Positions 18,271 to 30,667 are shown, counted from the stretch's first letter. The stretch: DNA of 64,000 nucleotides from Pseudomonas baetica (GCF_019733355.1 NZ_JAIHLQ010000013.1:108744-172743), one strand, 5' to 3'. The notes: generated from the letters alone by a model not told the origin. Numbers and translations are program-made.

Positions 18271-19839
18271 TCAGCGAGTTGTTGCCAGTTCCTGTTGGAC
18301 GCTGGCGACAGTGCGAGGCCAAGGTTTACCAGCCTGAACCTTCGCTGGCAAGGCCTTGATGGCAGAAACAGCCGCGTCACGATTGGCGAAGTTGCCGTAG
18401 GTGATCACGTAAAGAGGCTTGCCGTTGAGCATTTTCTTGAAATAACGGTACTCGCCGCCCTGCTCTTTGACGAAGTTCTGTGCGCTCGTTTCGGAGCTGG
18501 TGCCGAGGATCTGCACCACGTAGTTGCCCGTCGGTTGACCGGCGTACCAGCTACCACCGGCGGCTTTGGCGACAGTAACCGGCTTCTCGGCCGGTTTAGC
18601 GGCGGCGACTGGCTTGGCAGGCGCTGGAGCCGGTTTGGCTGCTGGCGCTGCCGGAGCAGGCTTGGCAGTAGCCACTTGCGTCGGTGCCGGTGCCGGCGTC
18701 GGTGCAGGACCGGCCGGAACACCCGCCGGTGGCGCCGAAGTGGTCACGGTTGGCGGCGTATCGCTGGAGCCTTCCAATGGCACGCCGTCGTCGCCTTCGG
18801 TGATACCGCCAGCCGCTTCGGCCAATGGGCCGCGCATGACGGGTTGCGAGTTGCCGACCAGCGGCAACGGCATCGGCTGTGTATTACCGGCGAATTCGAC
18901 GGCTGGAGCACCGCCATTCGCTGCGCCCTGACCCAATGGCAGTTGTGCCTGTTCATTGGCTGGCGCGCCTGTGGTTGGTGCCTTGCTGCGACCCGGCATC
19001 AACCAGGCGGCGGCAACCGCGACCACAACGACGGCAGAAATCGCCAATACGTGTTTCTTCGGCATGTTAAACCCCATACTTGGACGCTTGACCGCAGAGC
19101 GGCTGGCAATCATGACTTCGATCAGAGCATCGCGAGCGACCTGGTTGATGTTACCCGGCCAACCCTCGGCGCTTTCGTGAATATCAGAGATCTGATCCGC
19201 GGTGAAAAGTTCGACACCCCGGCCTGCCCCTTCGAGCCGTTGGTCGAGATACTCGCGGGTCTCTTCTTCGGTGTACGGCTGCAGTTCGATGACGTGGAAG
19301 CGTTCTTCCTCGAGCTGCAAGGCCTCGAGTTGAGCGATCAGCGACGATTCACCGAACAGGAATACATGCGGGCGACCTTCCGGCGCGCCGGCACCCAGTG
19401 CCATCAGCGCATCGAGGGCCGATTCGTCGAGTTGCTCGGCATCGTCCACCAGCAGATAGACTTCCTGGCCGGTCAGCGCGAGTTGCACCACCTGATCCAG
19501 AATCGCACCAACATCGGCCTGAGCGACGTTCAGCGCCCGAGCCACCTGGCGCAGCACACCAGCCGCATCACCAGCACCGCGGGCAGAAACCACCACGCTC
19601 TGCACAGATTGTTTGTTGGTGCTGGCGACCAGCGCCTGACGCAGCAGGGTCTTGCCGCTGCCTTCCGGGCCGGTGACCACCAGCAGCAACTGGCTGTAAC
19701 GCGCCAGATGATGCAATTGTCCCAGCACCGGTTTGCGCTGGGCGGGGAAGAACTTGAAGCCCGGCACCCGCGGGGCGAAGGGGTCGTGACTTAACTGAAA
19801 ATGGCCGAGGAACGCCTCGTCGGCATGCAAACTAGTCAT
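18271..19839 (-). CDS. damX: DamX-like AAA ATPase with SPOR domain
   Basis: 522 residues. The N-terminal half is an ExeA-like AAA ATPase with Walker A GPEGSGKT (about residues 57-64) and a Walker B-like VYLLVDDAEQ. A single membrane helix follows (near HVLAISAVVVVAV, about residue 260), then a long Pro/Ala/Lys-rich linker, and a C-terminal SPOR domain starting at NYVVQILGTSS that binds denuded peptidoglycan at the septum. This architecture and position after aroK-aroB match DamX, a cell-division accessory protein. The start is 10 bases after the aroB stop. Confidence 0.88.
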   Translation of the reverse strand: MTSLHADEAFLGHFQLSHDPFAPRVPGFKFFPAQRKPVLGQLHHLARYSQLLLVVTGPEGSGKTLLRQALVASTNKQSVQSVVVSARGAGDAAGVLRQVARALNVAQADVGAILDQVVQLALTGQEVYLLVDDAEQLDESALDALMALGAGAPEGRPHVFLFGESSLIAQLEALQLEEERFHVIELQPYTEEETREYLDQRLEGAGRGVELFTADQISDIHESAEGWPGNINQVARDALIEVMIASRSAVKRPSMGFNMPKKHVLAISAVVVVAVAAAWLMPGRSKAPTTGAPANEQAQLPLGQGAANGGAPAVEFAGNTQPMPLPLVGNSQPVMRGPLAEAAGGITEGDDGVPLEGSSDTPPTVTTSAPPAGVPAGPAPTPAPAPTQVATAKPAPAAPAAKPAPAPAKPVAAAKPAEKPVTVAKAAGGSWYAGQPTGNYVVQILGTSSETSAQNFVKEQGGEYRYFKKMLNGKPLYVITYGNFANRDAAVSAIKALPAKVQAGKPWPRTVASVQQELATTR

Positions 19840-19849
19840 CGGAATCTTA

Positions 19850-20950
19850 TTAACCTTTAAGCTGTGCCAAGGCGCGGTAATCCGCTCTCAGCGTGGCCTG
19901 TAGAACCTCTTTCGGATAATCGTCGGTCACTACCGCTTCGCCCATCCGGCGCAGCAACACCAGGCGCAGACGACCGTCGATCACTTTTTTGTCGATTGCC
20001 ATGTGTTGAAGAAAATCGGCTTCGGTCATTTCAGTAGGCGGGATCACGGGCAGACCTGAACGCTGGAACAGACGAATACCGCGATCACGCTCCTGCTCGC
20101 TGATCCAGCCCAGACGCGCGGACATTTCCAGCGCCATCACGGTGCCAGCCGCGACCGCCTCACCATGCAGCCAGACACCATAGCCCATGTGAGTCTCGAT
20201 AGCGTGACCGAAGGTGTGGCCGAGGTTGAGCGTGGCGCGCACCCCGGTTTCCTTCTCGTCGGCGCCGACCACCGCAGCCTTGGCTGCGCAGGAACGCTCG
20301 ATAGCGTAGGTCAGGGCTTTTTGATCCAGCGCGCGCAGGGCGTCTACATTGTCTTCGAGCCAGGTCAGAAACGGCTCGTCGCAAATCAGGCCGTACTTGA
20401 TGACTTCCGCCAGCCCCGCCGACAATTCGCGCTCGGGCAGCGTCTTCAGGGAAGCGGTATCGATCAGCACCACGTTCGGCTGATAGAACGCGCCAACCAT
20501 GTTCTTGCCCAGCGGATGATTGATACCGGTCTTGCCGCCCACCGACGAATCGACCTGGGACAGCAAAGTGGTGGGAATCTGGATGAAATCGACACCGCGC
20601 TGATAGCAGGCAGCGGCGAAACCGGCCATGTCGCCGATCACACCGCCGCCAAGAGCGATAACGGTCGTGCGGCGGTCATGACGGGCGGTTAGCAGGCCGT
20701 CGAAGATCAGTTGCAGGGTTTCCCAGTTCTTGAAGGCTTCGCCGTCGGGCAACACCACGGAAATTACCGAGAACTGCGCCAGGCTGCGGGTCAGACGTTC
20801 GAGATAGAGCGGCGCAACGGTCTCATTGGAGATGATTGCCACCTGCCGCCCGTGAATATGCGGAGCCAGCAGTTGCGGCTGATCCAACAAACCTTCGCCA
20901 ATATGAATCGGGTAGCTGCGCTCGCCTAGATCGACCTTGAGTGTCTGCAT
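19850..20950 (-). CDS. aroB: 3-dehydroquinate synthase
   Basis: 366 residues, normal length. NAD-binding segment [15 protein letters not shown] and the substrate/metal region [21 protein letters not shown] are clear, with metal-ligand histidines in [12 protein letters not shown]. It converts DAHP to 3-dehydroquinate, the second step of the shikimate pathway. It follows aroK after 152 bases on the same strand and precedes damX closely, as in other gammaproteobacteria. Confidence 0.97.
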   Translation of the reverse strand: MQTLKVDLGERSYPIHIGEGLLDQPQLLAPHIHGRQVAIISNETVAPLYLERLTRSLAQFSVISVVLPDGEAFKNWETLQLIFDGLLTARHDRRTTVIALGGGVIGDMAGFAAACYQRGVDFIQIPTTLLSQVDSSVGGKTGINHPLGKNMVGAFYQPNVVLIDTASLKTLPERELSAGLAEVIKYGLICDEPFLTWLEDNVDALRALDQKALTYAIERSCAAKAAVVGADEKETGVRATLNLGHTFGHAIETHMGYGVWLHGEAVAAGTVMALEMSARLGWISEQERDRGIRLFQRSGLPVIPPTEMTEADFLQHMAIDKKVIDGRLRLVLLRRMGEAVVTDDYPKEVLQATLRADYRALAQLKG

Positions 20951-21102
20951 GTGTCCCCACAGTGAAGATGGAAGCAGGCGTCCTGCCCTGAATTATTGGT
21001 TGTCTGCGGCCTATAGCGGGTATGACGCCGCTCGCACGCCATCCGCCACAACCTCGACGGGCTGTGACAGGACGCCGAGGATAGCGCATTTCGGGCGATG
21101 CT

Positions 21103-21621
21103 TTAACGGGGTGGAAGCTGCGCCAGGCGATCGAGAATGTCGAGCACCACCATGCGTGGCGGCCGTTCGTCGGTTTCCACCACCAGATCGGCGATTTCCC
21201 GATAAAGAGGATCACGGATCGCGAGCAGGTCTCGCAGGGTTTTCGCCGGATCAGCGGTGCGCAGCAACGGCCGATTGCGATCGCGGGAGGTGCGGCCAAC
21301 CTGCTGTTCGACAGAGGCGTGCAAATACACCACACGCCCGCCGTCATGGAGGGCCTTGCGATTGGCATCGCGCATGACTGCGCCACCGCCGGTCGCCAAC
21401 ACCACGCCATCGAACCCGCACAGTTCGGCAATCATCGCCTGCTCACGGTCGCGAAAGCCCGGCTCGCCTTCCTTGTCGAAGATCCACGGGATATTGGCGC
21501 CCGTGCGCAGTTCAATTTCCTTGTCGGAATCTTTGAACGGCAGGCGCAGCTCTTTGGCCAGCAACCGGCCGATGGTGCTTTTTCCAGCGCCCATCGGTCC
21601 TACAAGAATCAAATTTCGCAC
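21103..21621 (-). CDS. aroK: Shikimate kinase I
   Basis: 172 residues from a GTG start at 21621, four bases after the pilQ stop. Walker [10 protein letters not shown] is at residues 8-16, the shikimate-binding region DKEIELRTG and the conserved TGGGAVM motif are present, and the lid arginine lies in a RPLLR segment. It phosphorylates shikimate with ATP. Its tight coupling to pilQ is typical of Pseudomonas. Confidence 0.97.
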   Translation of the reverse strand: MRNLILVGPMGAGKSTIGRLLAKELRLPFKDSDKEIELRTGANIPWIFDKEGEPGFRDREQAMIAELCGFDGVVLATGGGAVMRDANRKALHDGGRVVYLHASVEQQVGRTSRDRNRPLLRTADPAKTLRDLLAIRDPLYREIADLVVETDERPPRMVVLDILDRLAQLPPR

Positions 21622-21625
21622 AGAA

Positions 21626-23707
21626 TCAACGACTCACAGCAATCGCCTGGTTATTCATGATACGCGGAGTGAGAAATACCAGCAGCTCGGATTTTTTCTC
21701 CGAAACCACATCACGCCGGAAAAGGCGGCCAAGATACGGCACATCGCCAAGAAATGGCACCTTATCTACGACCTTGCTTTGAGTATTTGAGAAAACGCCC
21801 CCAATCACGATGGTTTCGCCGTCATTGACCAGCACTTTGGCGTTGACCTCGTTCTTTTTGATTGGCGGTACATCCTGCACTTTGTTCAGGTAGTCCGGTT
21901 CGTCCTTGGTGACCTTGACCTCCATGATGATGCGGTTGTCCGGCGTGATCTGTGGCGTCACCTCCAGCGACAGCGAAGCCTCCTTGAACGACACCGAGGT
22001 AGCGCCGCTGGAGCTGGCTTCCTGGTAGGGAATTTCGGTGCCTTTGAGGATCTTGGCGGTTTCCTTGTCGGAGGTGACGACTTTCGGTTGCGAGACGATT
22101 TCGCCGTTGCCGGTTTTTTCCATGGCCGTCAGCTCAAGATCGAGCAACACGTTGTCAGTAATAAAAGCGATACCAATCCCGGACGTGTTGTTGACGGTGC
22201 CCATGTCGACGAACGGCGAGTTGGTGCTGGTGCTGCCCGGCGTTCCGATGGTGGTGGAAGATCCGTTGCTCACACCAGACGTGTTCCAGTTGCCCTTGTT
22301 CTGGATGGAGCCGCCCCAGCGCACGCCCAGGCTTTTGTCGTAATCGACGTTGGCCTCAACGATTCGCGCCTCGATCATCACCTGCCGCACCGGAATATCC
22401 AGTTGCGCCACGATCCGCCGCAGTTCATCAAGACGATCCTGAGTCTGGTAGGCAATGATGTTATTGGTGCGTTCATCGACGGTGATCGAACCGCGCTCGT
22501 CGATTTTCGCTTCGGCGCTGGTCACCGACTGGAACAGCTTGGCGATGTCCGCGGCCTTGGCGTAGTTCACCTGTAGCAGTTCACGGCGCAACGGTGCCAA
22601 TTCGGCGATCTGCCTCTGCGATTCCAGCTCTTGGCGCTCACGGGCGGCGATCTCATCGGCCGGCGCCACCAGCAGCACATTGCCGATCTTGCGTTTATCC
22701 AGCCCTTTGGTTTTCAACACCAGATCCAGTGCCTGGTCCCACGGCACATTTTGCAGGCGCAAGGTGATGCCGCCCTGCACCGTATCGCTGGCCACGAGAT
22801 TGAGGTTGGTGAAATCAGCGATCAGTTGCAGCACCGAACGCACATCGATGTCCTGAAAATTCAGCGAGAGTTTTTCGCCGGTGTAGGCCTGACGGTCGGC
22901 GTTGCGTTTTTGCAGATCGTCCATCGTCATCGGACGAATGCTGACGGTCAGCTTGTTGTCGGTCTGGAATGTGGAGTAATCGAAAGTGCCGCTGGGCTCG
23001 ATGGTGATGATTGCGCGATCGCCGGTCGCGACAGCATTGACGAACTGCACAGGCGTGGCGAAATCCTTGACGTCGAGGCGCACCCGCAACTTGTCGGGTA
23101 ACTGGGTGCGGGCGAAGCTGAGGATGACTTTGCCATCATGCTCCTGAATATCCGGGGCGATGGTCGGGTCAGACAGGTCTATGACCACGTTGCCCTCGCC
23201 TGCGGTACCGCGCTGGAAATCAACCCCGCGAATGGCTCGGGCCTTGGCGACGAACGCCGTGGCGGGAGGCGCCGCCGTGGTCACACGCGGCGCTGCAACA
23301 GCTGCGGGACGCGGCATGGCCGCTGGAGCACCCTGACCTACCAGCACGAACAGATTGTCACCCTCGACCCGCGTACTGTAAGGCGAAAGCTGCGTCAGGC
23401 TGACGATCAGCCGCGTGCGATCCTTGGCTTCAACCACCGTGGCCGTACGCGCATTGCCGCGGCCCAGATCGAGATTCTTTTTGGCCAACTGGCTGGCTAC
23501 ACCGGGCAAATCCAGGGCGATCCGCGCCGGGGATTCGGTGGTGTAGCCCTTGGGTTGCGGTGGAGGGCCGTCGAACGACAGCTTCAATTCGATGCGATCA
23601 CCCGGCAATGCCGCCACGTCCAGCGTCTTCAGATTGGCCGCGAGTACCATCGGCGACATCAGCGCTATCCATAGCGAAAAACCGACGGTGGAGAAAATCC
23701 TGTTCAT
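21626..23707 (-). CDS. pilQ: Type IV pilus secretin PilQ
   Basis: 693 residues. A signal peptide ends near MVLA (about residue 23), then two AMIN domains that bind peptidoglycan, a short secretin/STN domain ([20 protein letters not shown]), an N1-type domain, and the C-terminal secretin core with a Ser/Thr/Asn-rich gate loop around residues 470-500. It forms the outer-membrane pore for the pilus. It is the last pil gene of the operon and overlaps none of its neighbours; spacing to pilP is 13 bases. Confidence 0.96.
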   Translation of the reverse strand: MNRIFSTVGFSLWIALMSPMVLAANLKTLDVAALPGDRIELKLSFDGPPPQPKGYTTESPARIALDLPGVASQLAKKNLDLGRGNARTATVVEAKDRTRLIVSLTQLSPYSTRVEGDNLFVLVGQGAPAAMPRPAAVAAPRVTTAAPPATAFVAKARAIRGVDFQRGTAGEGNVVIDLSDPTIAPDIQEHDGKVILSFARTQLPDKLRVRLDVKDFATPVQFVNAVATGDRAIITIEPSGTFDYSTFQTDNKLTVSIRPMTMDDLQKRNADRQAYTGEKLSLNFQDIDVRSVLQLIADFTNLNLVASDTVQGGITLRLQNVPWDQALDLVLKTKGLDKRKIGNVLLVAPADEIAARERQELESQRQIAELAPLRRELLQVNYAKAADIAKLFQSVTSAEAKIDERGSITVDERTNNIIAYQTQDRLDELRRIVAQLDIPVRQVMIEARIVEANVDYDKSLGVRWGGSIQNKGNWNTSGVSNGSSTTIGTPGSTSTNSPFVDMGTVNNTSGIGIAFITDNVLLDLELTAMEKTGNGEIVSQPKVVTSDKETAKILKGTEIPYQEASSSGATSVSFKEASLSLEVTPQITPDNRIIMEVKVTKDEPDYLNKVQDVPPIKKNEVNAKVLVNDGETIVIGGVFSNTQSKVVDKVPFLGDVPYLGRLFRRDVVSEKKSELLVFLTPRIMNNQAIAVSR

Positions 23708-23720
23708 TATTCGACTTCCA

Positions 23721-24248
23721 CTATGAGTGCTCTTTCAAAGGAATGGTGCGTGGACGCTCCAGCCAGGCGCCTTCGCCGTCGGGCACGATTTCGATCACAT
23801 CGACCTGAGTGGCACTGATGGCAACGATGCGCCCGTCGTTGCGCCCCAGGTAATCGCCGACCTTCAAGCGATGCACCCCGCCCGCCCCACGCAATAGCGC
23901 AAAGGCGCGGTTGGCATTGGAGATCGTGCCGACCATTTCAAACTGCTCGATGTTGAAGCCTTCGAGGTATTGCCTGACCCGGTTCGGGTCCGGTTTGACG
24001 TTGCGCGAACCGTGCTTCTGGCCGGCCAGATCGACACGCACCTGACGTGAGAACGGACTGCGCAGATTGGCAGCGCTATACGTGAATTTCGGGTAAGTGC
24101 GGAATGTCGGCGTGGGTTCAATCTTGCCCGCCGGGCGCAGACGCACTTCATTCATATAGGCGTCGAGGTCACTGAAACCTTCGCTGCCGCCACACCCGCT
24201 CAATGCCAGCAGCGCCGCCGACAGCGCGAGATAACGAGTCAGGGTCAT
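23721..24248 (-). CDS. pilP: Type IV pilus lipoprotein PilP
   Basis: 175 residues with a lipoprotein signal peptide and lipobox LALSGC (lipidated cysteine about residue 19). A disordered linker leads to a C-terminal beta domain (FEMVGTISNANRAFALLRG... VHRLKVGDYLG), which contacts PilQ. It bridges the inner-membrane PilNO complex and the secretin. The ATG overlaps the pilO stop by four bases. Confidence 0.95.
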   Translation of the reverse strand: MTLTRYLALSAALLALSGCGGSEGFSDLDAYMNEVRLRPAGKIEPTPTFRTYPKFTYSAANLRSPFSRQVRVDLAGQKHGSRNVKPDPNRVRQYLEGFNIEQFEMVGTISNANRAFALLRGAGGVHRLKVGDYLGRNDGRIVAISATQVDVIEIVPDGEGAWLERPRTIPLKEHS

Positions 24249-24868
24249 TTCTGCAGCCCCTTGTCGTTATAGCGGTAAGTCTTGGCGAGAATGCTCATGC
24301 GCAACTTCGACACACCTTCCTTATTGGCCGGCGCCAGTTCGAAATCATGCAGAGTGACAATGCGCGGCAACCCGGCCACTCCGCTGACGAAAGTGGCAAG
24401 ATCGTGATAGGAGCCCGTGACGGTAATCTGGATCGGCAGTTCGATGTAGAACGGCTGAGTGACTTCCGGCAGCAGCTTGATCTCCTCGAACTCCAGGCCG
24501 CTACCCAATCCCGTGCGGGTGATGTCTTCCAGTAAACCCGGCACCTCAGTGTCACTCGGCAATTGCCGCAACAACACGCCGAAGGAGTTTTCCATTTCCT
24601 TCATCTGTTGGATGTACAACTCGAGATTGGCCGAAAGATGCGCCTTGCTGGCGAACTGCTCCTTGAGCGCGGCCTCCTCCAGGCGCTTGGCTTCGAGTTG
24701 GTTTTCCATGTCGCTGATGAAAAAGTTATAGCCAAACGCCAATACAAGAACCATCAACAGCGCGCCGGCGATAGCCTTCACCGCGGCCGGCCAGGAACCG
24801 ATGTTGCTGGTGTCCAGATCGTTGAAATCGACGTTGCGCAGACTCTCCAGCCATTCGGACGGCTTCAT
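24245..24868 (-). CDS. pilO: Type IV pilus assembly protein PilO
   Basis: 207 residues from ATG 24868, which overlaps the pilN stop as ATGA; the longer ORF start at 24988 lies inside pilN. There is one membrane helix (about residues 30-48, near AGALLMVLVLAFGYN), then a coiled coil and a ferredoxin-like periplasmic domain. It pairs with PilN in the alignment subcomplex between the ATPase platform and the secretin. Confidence 0.95.
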   Translation of the reverse strand: MKPSEWLESLRNVDFNDLDTSNIGSWPAAVKAIAGALLMVLVLAFGYNFFISDMENQLEAKRLEEAALKEQFASKAHLSANLELYIQQMKEMENSFGVLLRQLPSDTEVPGLLEDITRTGLGSGLEFEEIKLLPEVTQPFYIELPIQITVTGSYHDLATFVSGVAGLPRIVTLHDFELAPANKEGVSKLRMSILAKTYRYNDKGLQK

Positions 24869-25430
24869 TGCTCGCCCTCCAGCGTCTTCGGCTGGGTCTG
24901 ACGAACTGTCAGTTGAAAGACGTTGGCCTGTTCCACCTGGTCGGCTGAAGCTGCCTTCACTTCGTTCAGACTCGGCGCTTCGAACCAATCGGACGCCTCC
25001 AGATTGCGCATCAACTCGGAAACACGATTGTTCGACTCCGCCGCCCCACTGATCGACAGGGTTTTACCAGCCATTTTCACGTCAGTGAAATACACGCCAT
25101 CGGGCAAAGTGCGCGCCAGTTGATCGAAAATCCGCCCGATGACCTGCCGATTGCCCTGCAAGTCCTGGATGATGTTCATGCGCTCGAGCAATTGCTGGCG
25201 ATGGGCCTTAAGCTCGCTGATTTGCTTGATCCGCTCGTCGACTAAGGCAATCTGTTTGCCGATGTAGTCGTTACGGGCCATTTGCCGGGCGATGGCAGTA
25301 TTGATGATCTGATCAGCGATAAACACTGCGCCCACAGAGCCGACCAACACGCCCGTCAGCACCAGCAGGAAACGTTTGCGCTGCGCTTCGCGGCGCTCCT
25401 CACGCCAGGGTAAAAGGTTGATCCGCGCCA

Positions 25431-25431
<1 letters not shown>
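24865..25431 (-). CDS. pilN: Type IV pilus assembly protein PilN
   Basis: 188 residues. The cytoplasmic N-terminus starts ARINLLPWREE, the conserved INLLPWR motif that binds PilM. A membrane helix (about residues 22-42), coiled coil and periplasmic ferredoxin-like domain follow. The start shares one base with the pilM stop (TGATG) and the end overlaps pilO. Confidence 0.96.
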
Positions 25432-26522
<1,091 letters not shown>

Positions 26523-26711
26523 TTACGGACTCTGTAATACGCATTGCGTTCCTTCACCCCGTCTTGACAGAAGCGCCAATGACGCCTCCGGCAGAAAAGT
26601 GCTTATAATGCCCAGCGATTTTTTCCGCTTTTTACTGCCCGCGCGGGCCGTTCTGTGTATAGCCGGAACCCCGTCGCCAAATTCATTCTTTGCCCTGGAT
26701 GTCCAAAAGCC

Positions 26712-29159
26712 TTGATTCGTCTGCTGAAATTTTTCGGTTGGTCCATCGTCGCCGTTTTCTGCGGACTGCTATTAGGTCTCAGCGGCGCGTATCTTTACCT
26801 TAGTCCGGGTTTGCCATCTGTGGAGGCGCTGAGAAGCATTCAGTTGCAGATTCCACTCCGGGTCTACAGCAGCGATAACAAGTTGATCGCAGAATTTGGC
26901 GAAATGCGCCGGACTCCGATCCGTTTCGCCGACATTCCCCCCAACTTCATTAATGCGTTACTAAGTGCTGAAGACGACAATTTCGCCAATCACTACGGTG
27001 TCGATCCGAGCAGCCTGATGCGCGCCGCGACGCAATTGGTCAAAAGCGGCCACATTCAGTCCGGCGGCAGCACCATCACCATGCAGGTGGCGAAGAACTT
27101 CTTCCTGAGCAGCGAACGCAGCTTCTCGCGCAAAACCACCGAGATCTTGCTGGCCCTGCAAATCGAACGACAGCTGACCAAGGACGAGATTCTTGAGCTG
27201 TATGTGAACAAGATCTATCTGGGCAACCGCGCCTACGGCATCGAGGCGGCGGCGCAGGTGTATTACGGCAAGTCGATCCGCGACATCAGCCTGGCGCAAA
27301 TGGCAATGATCGCCGGCCTGCCGAAAGCCCCGTCGCGCTTCAACCCGCTGGCGAACCCGGTGCGCAGCAAAGAACGCCGCGACTGGATCCTGGGGCGCAT
27401 GTACAAACTCGGCAAGATCAGCGAGGCGGACTACACCGCCGCGATCAATGAACCGCTGAACGCCAGCTATCACGTGCCGACGCCAGAAGTGAACGCGCCG
27501 TACATCGCCGAAATGGCCCGCGCCGAAATGGTCGGCCGCTATGGGAGCGACGCCTACACCGAAGGCTTCCGCGTCACCACCACGGTGCCAAGCAACCTGC
27601 AGGAAATGGCCAATACTGCGCTGCACGAAGGTTTGATGACCTACGACCAGCGTCATGGTTACCGCGGGCCTGAATCGCGCCTGCCGGGCAAGACCCATGA
27701 GGCGTGGGCCAACGAACTGACCAAGCAGCGCACCATCAGCAGCCTGGAACCTGCGATCGTCACCCAGGTCGACAAGAATGGCCTGCAAGTGCTGACCCGT
27801 ACCGGTGAAGAACATGTCGCTTGGGACACCATGAAATGGGCGCGGCCGTTCCTCAACACCAACAGCATGGGCGCCAACCCGCGTCAGCCGTCGGATGTCG
27901 CGCAGGTCGGTGATCTGGTTCGCGTACAGCGCCAGAAGGACAATTCGCTGAAATTCAGCCAGATTCCGCAAGCGCAAGGTGCGCTGGTGTCGCTGGATCC
28001 ACAGAACGGTGCGATTCGCTCCCTGGTCGGTGGTTTCGCCTTCGAGCAGAGCAACTACAACCGCGCTATGCAGGCCAAGCGTCAGCCAGGGTCAAGCTTC
28101 AAGCCGTTCGTCTACAGTGCGGCGCTGGATAGCGGTTATACCGCCGCCAGCCTGGTGAACGACGCACCGATCGTTTTCGTCGACGAATACATGGACAAGG
28201 TCTGGCGACCAAAGAACGACAACAACACGTTCCTGGGTCCGATCCGTCTGCGCGAGGGGTTGTACAAGTCACGCAACCTCGTGTCGATCCGTTTGCTGCA
28301 GGCGATGGGCGTCGGCAAGACCATTGACTACATCACCCGCTTCGGCTTCAACAAGCAGGATCTGCCGCCGAACCTGTCTCTGGCGCTGGGCACCGCAACC
28401 CTGACGCCGATGGAGATCGCTACCGGTTGGAGCACGTTCGCCAACGGTGGCTACAAGATCACTCCGTATCTCATCGACAAGATTGAGAGCCGCAATGGCG
28501 ACACGCTATTCGTCGCCAACCCGCCAACCGTGCCGCAGGGCGGCTCGGCCACGGACGGCATCGCGGCGCCGGCCACTCAACCGCTCACCGTCAACACGGC
28601 GCCGGTTCCGGGCGAGTCCGCAGACAACGCAGCAGCACCGCAAGTGCCGGCAGTGGCCGAGCGGATCGTCGATGGTCGTACTACTTACATCCTCAACAGC
28701 ATGTTGCAGGACGTGATCAAGCTCGGCACCGGCCGTCGCGCACTGGCCATGGGTCGCAGCGACATCGCCGGTAAAACCGGTACGACCAACGAATCGAAAG
28801 ATGCCTGGTTCTCTGGCTACAACGCCGATTACGTGACCACGGTCTGGACAGGCTTCGATCAGCCGGAAAGCCTCGGCCGCCGTGAATTCGGTGGCACGGT
28901 GGCGCTGCCAATCTGGATGAACTACATGTCAGCTGCGCTGAAGGACAAGCCGCCGCATGTGCAGCCTGAGCCGGAAGGCATTCTAAGCCTGCGGGTTGAT
29001 CCGGTCAGCGGCCGTGCGGCTACGCCGAGCACGCCTGGGGCGTACTTCGAGCTGTTCAAGGCTGAAGACACACCGCCGTCGGTGAATGAGCTGGGCAATG
29101 GCACTGCGCCGGGCAGCCCGTTGCCGGCGGATGAGCAGGCGCCGATCGACCTGTTCTGA
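26712..29159 (+). CDS. ponA: Penicillin-binding protein 1A
   Basis: About 815 residues from a TTG at 26712, giving IRLLKFFGWSIVAVF as the cytoplasmic and membrane start. The reading frame is open upstream to 26655, but that part lacks coding character and holds promoter-like sequence (TATAAT at 26604-26609). The GT51 transglycosylase has the LLSAEDDNF motif and GGSTITMQVAKN; an OB-like insert follows; the transpeptidase has PGSSFKPF (nucleophile Ser), SRN and AGKTGTT. It polymerises and cross-links peptidoglycan. A Pro/Ala-rich insert lies between SRN and KTG. The start is the least certain part. Confidence 0.93.
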   Translation: MIRLLKFFGWSIVAVFCGLLLGLSGAYLYLSPGLPSVEALRSIQLQIPLRVYSSDNKLIAEFGEMRRTPIRFADIPPNFINALLSAEDDNFANHYGVDPSSLMRAATQLVKSGHIQSGGSTITMQVAKNFFLSSERSFSRKTTEILLALQIERQLTKDEILELYVNKIYLGNRAYGIEAAAQVYYGKSIRDISLAQMAMIAGLPKAPSRFNPLANPVRSKERRDWILGRMYKLGKISEADYTAAINEPLNASYHVPTPEVNAPYIAEMARAEMVGRYGSDAYTEGFRVTTTVPSNLQEMANTALHEGLMTYDQRHGYRGPESRLPGKTHEAWANELTKQRTISSLEPAIVTQVDKNGLQVLTRTGEEHVAWDTMKWARPFLNTNSMGANPRQPSDVAQVGDLVRVQRQKDNSLKFSQIPQAQGALVSLDPQNGAIRSLVGGFAFEQSNYNRAMQAKRQPGSSFKPFVYSAALDSGYTAASLVNDAPIVFVDEYMDKVWRPKNDNNTFLGPIRLREGLYKSRNLVSIRLLQAMGVGKTIDYITRFGFNKQDLPPNLSLALGTATLTPMEIATGWSTFANGGYKITPYLIDKIESRNGDTLFVANPPTVPQGGSATDGIAAPATQPLTVNTAPVPGESADNAAAPQVPAVAERIVDGRTTYILNSMLQDVIKLGTGRRALAMGRSDIAGKTGTTNESKDAWFSGYNADYVTTVWTGFDQPESLGRREFGGTVALPIWMNYMSAALKDKPPHVQPEPEGILSLRVDPVSGRAATPSTPGAYFELFKAEDTPPSVNELGNGTAPGSPLPADEQAPIDLF

Positions 29160-29171
29160 TCCTGATCTGCC

Positions 29172-29208
29172 AAAAAGCCCCGCCTTCGATTGAGATGCGG
29201 GGCTTTTT
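29172..29208 (+). terminator. Intrinsic terminator of ponA
   Basis: Stem AAAAAGCCCCGC / GCGGGGCTTTTT with a loop of about 12 bases, 13 bases after the stop codon. Confidence 0.85.
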
Positions 29209-29238
29209 ATTGCCTGCCATCTGAGATATTGGCTGCGC

Positions 29239-29313
29239 TGACGCCTTCGCGAGCAGGCTCGCTCCCACAGGGGAATGCATTTCAAGGTGGGAACGAGCCT
29301 GCTCGCGAAGAGG
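29239..29313. repeat. REPIN between ponA and maeB
   Basis: Tail-to-tail pair with the 'CAGGCTCGC' version of the unit (GCGAGCAGGCTCGCTCCCA and its complement). It lies between the two intrinsic terminators. Confidence 0.85.
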
Positions 29314-29344
29314 CACTGAGCCACATCACAAAACCGCCAGACAT

Positions 29345-29378
29345 AAAAAAGCCCCGACTCTCACGAGCCGGGGCTTTT
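29345..29378 (-). terminator. Intrinsic terminator of malic enzyme gene
   Basis: Stem AAAAGCCCCG / CGGGGCTTTT with a run of T on the minus strand, about 20 bases past the malic enzyme stop. Confidence 0.8.
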
Positions 29379-29398
29379 GGTTGAAGCGCTACAACGAC

Positions 29399-30667
29399 TT
29401 AGCCGTTGAACACGTCATCGACGCTTTTCAGCGGGTAGTTCTTCGGATACGGCAGGGTTGCCACACCGGTCTCGATGGCAGCTTTGGCCACGGCATCGGA
29501 GATCAGGGTGATCAGGCGCTGGTCCATTGGCTTCGGAATGATGTACTCACGACCGAATGTCAGCGGGGCACCACCGTAGGCATCGCACACGTCTTGAGGG
29601 ACTGGCAGTTTGGCCAGTTCACGCAGGGCGTTGGCAGCAGCCACTTTCATTTCTTCGTTGATGCGCTTGGCGCGAACGTCCAGGGCACCACGGAAGATGA
29701 ACGGGAAGCCCAGTACGTTGTTGACCTGGTTCGGGTAGTCCGAACGGCCGGTGGCCATGATCACGTCGTTACGGGTGGCGTGAGCCAGTTCCGGGGAGAT
29801 TTCCGGATCCGGGTTCGAGCACGCGAACACGATCGGGTTGGCCGCCATCGACAGCAGGCCTTCAGCGCTCAGCAGGTTCGGGCCGGACAGACCAACGAAC
29901 ACATCAGCGCCTTTCAGAGCGTCAGCCAGGGTGCGCTTCTCGGTGGCGTGGGCGAACACGGCTTTGTACTGGTTCAGGTCGTCACGGCCGGAGTGAATCA
30001 CGCCAGTACGGTCAACCATGAAGATGTTTTCGATGCTTGCGCCCATGCTCACCAGCAACTTCATGCAGGAGATGGCAGCAGCACCAGCGCCCAGGCAGAC
30101 GATCTTGGCGTCAGCCAGGGTTTTGCCAGCGATTTCCAGGGCGTTGATCATGCCTGCAGCGGTCACGATTGCAGTGCCGTGCTGGTCATCGTGGAACACC
30201 GGAATGTCGCACTGCTCGATCAGAGCGCGTTCGATCTCAAAGCACTCGGGTGCCTTGATGTCTTCCAGGTTGATGCCACCGAAGGTGATGGAGATGCGCT
30301 TGACGGTGTCGATGAAGGCTTGCGGGCTTTCGGAGTCGACTTCGATGTCGAAAACGTCGATGCCAGCGAAGCGCTTGAACAGTACGCCTTTACCTTCCAT
30401 TACAGGCTTGGAAGCCAATGGGCCGAGGTTGCCCAGGCCGAGAATCGCGGTGCCATCGGAAATGACTGCAACCAGGTTGCCCTTGCCGGTGTACTTGTAG
30501 GCCAGTTCAGGATCGCGAGCGATCTCACGCACTGGTTCAGCTACGCCGGGGCTGTAGGCCAGCGACAGGTCGCGGGCGGTAGCAGTGGCCTTGGTGAGCT
30601 CGACACTCAGCTTCCCCGGACGAGGATTGGCATGATATTCGAGAGCGGCAGTTTTCAGATCAGACAT
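29399..30667 (-). CDS. maeB: Malic enzyme, short single-domain form
   Basis: 422 residues, which is only the malic enzyme part (N-terminal malic domain with [11 protein letters not shown], then an NAD(P)-binding domain with [10 protein letters not shown]). The long form of E. coli MaeB has an additional phosphotransacetylase-like domain that is absent here, as in many pseudomonads. It decarboxylates malate to pyruvate with reduction of NAD(P). Metal and substrate region [12 protein letters not shown] is intact. Cofactor preference cannot be set by eye. Confidence 0.92.
   Translation of the reverse strand: MSDLKTAALEYHANPRPGKLSVELTKATATARDLSLAYSPGVAEPVREIARDPELAYKYTGKGNLVAVISDGTAILGLGNLGPLASKPVMEGKGVLFKRFAGIDVFDIEVDSESPQAFIDTVKRISITFGGINLEDIKAPECFEIERALIEQCDIPVFHDDQHGTAIVTAAGMINALEIAGKTLADAKIVCLGAGAAAISCMKLLVSMGASIENIFMVDRTGVIHSGRDDLNQYKAVFAHATEKRTLADALKGADVFVGLSGPNLLSAEGLLSMAANPIVFACSNPDPEISPELAHATRNDVIMATGRSDYPNQVNNVLGFPFIFRGALDVRAKRINEEMKVAAANALRELAKLPVPQDVCDAYGGAPLTFGREYIIPKPMDQRLITLISDAVAKAAIETGVATLPYPKNYPLKSVDDVFNG

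Noticed and set aside
24869..24988. Longer PilO start
   Set aside because: It would overlap pilN by 40 codons, while ATG 24868 gives the usual length and the usual four-base overlap.
26563..26609. TTGACA at 26564 and TATAAT at 26604 as one ponA promoter
   Set aside because: They are 34 bases apart, too far for a sigma-70 pair. TATAAT may still be a -10 element with a poor -35.
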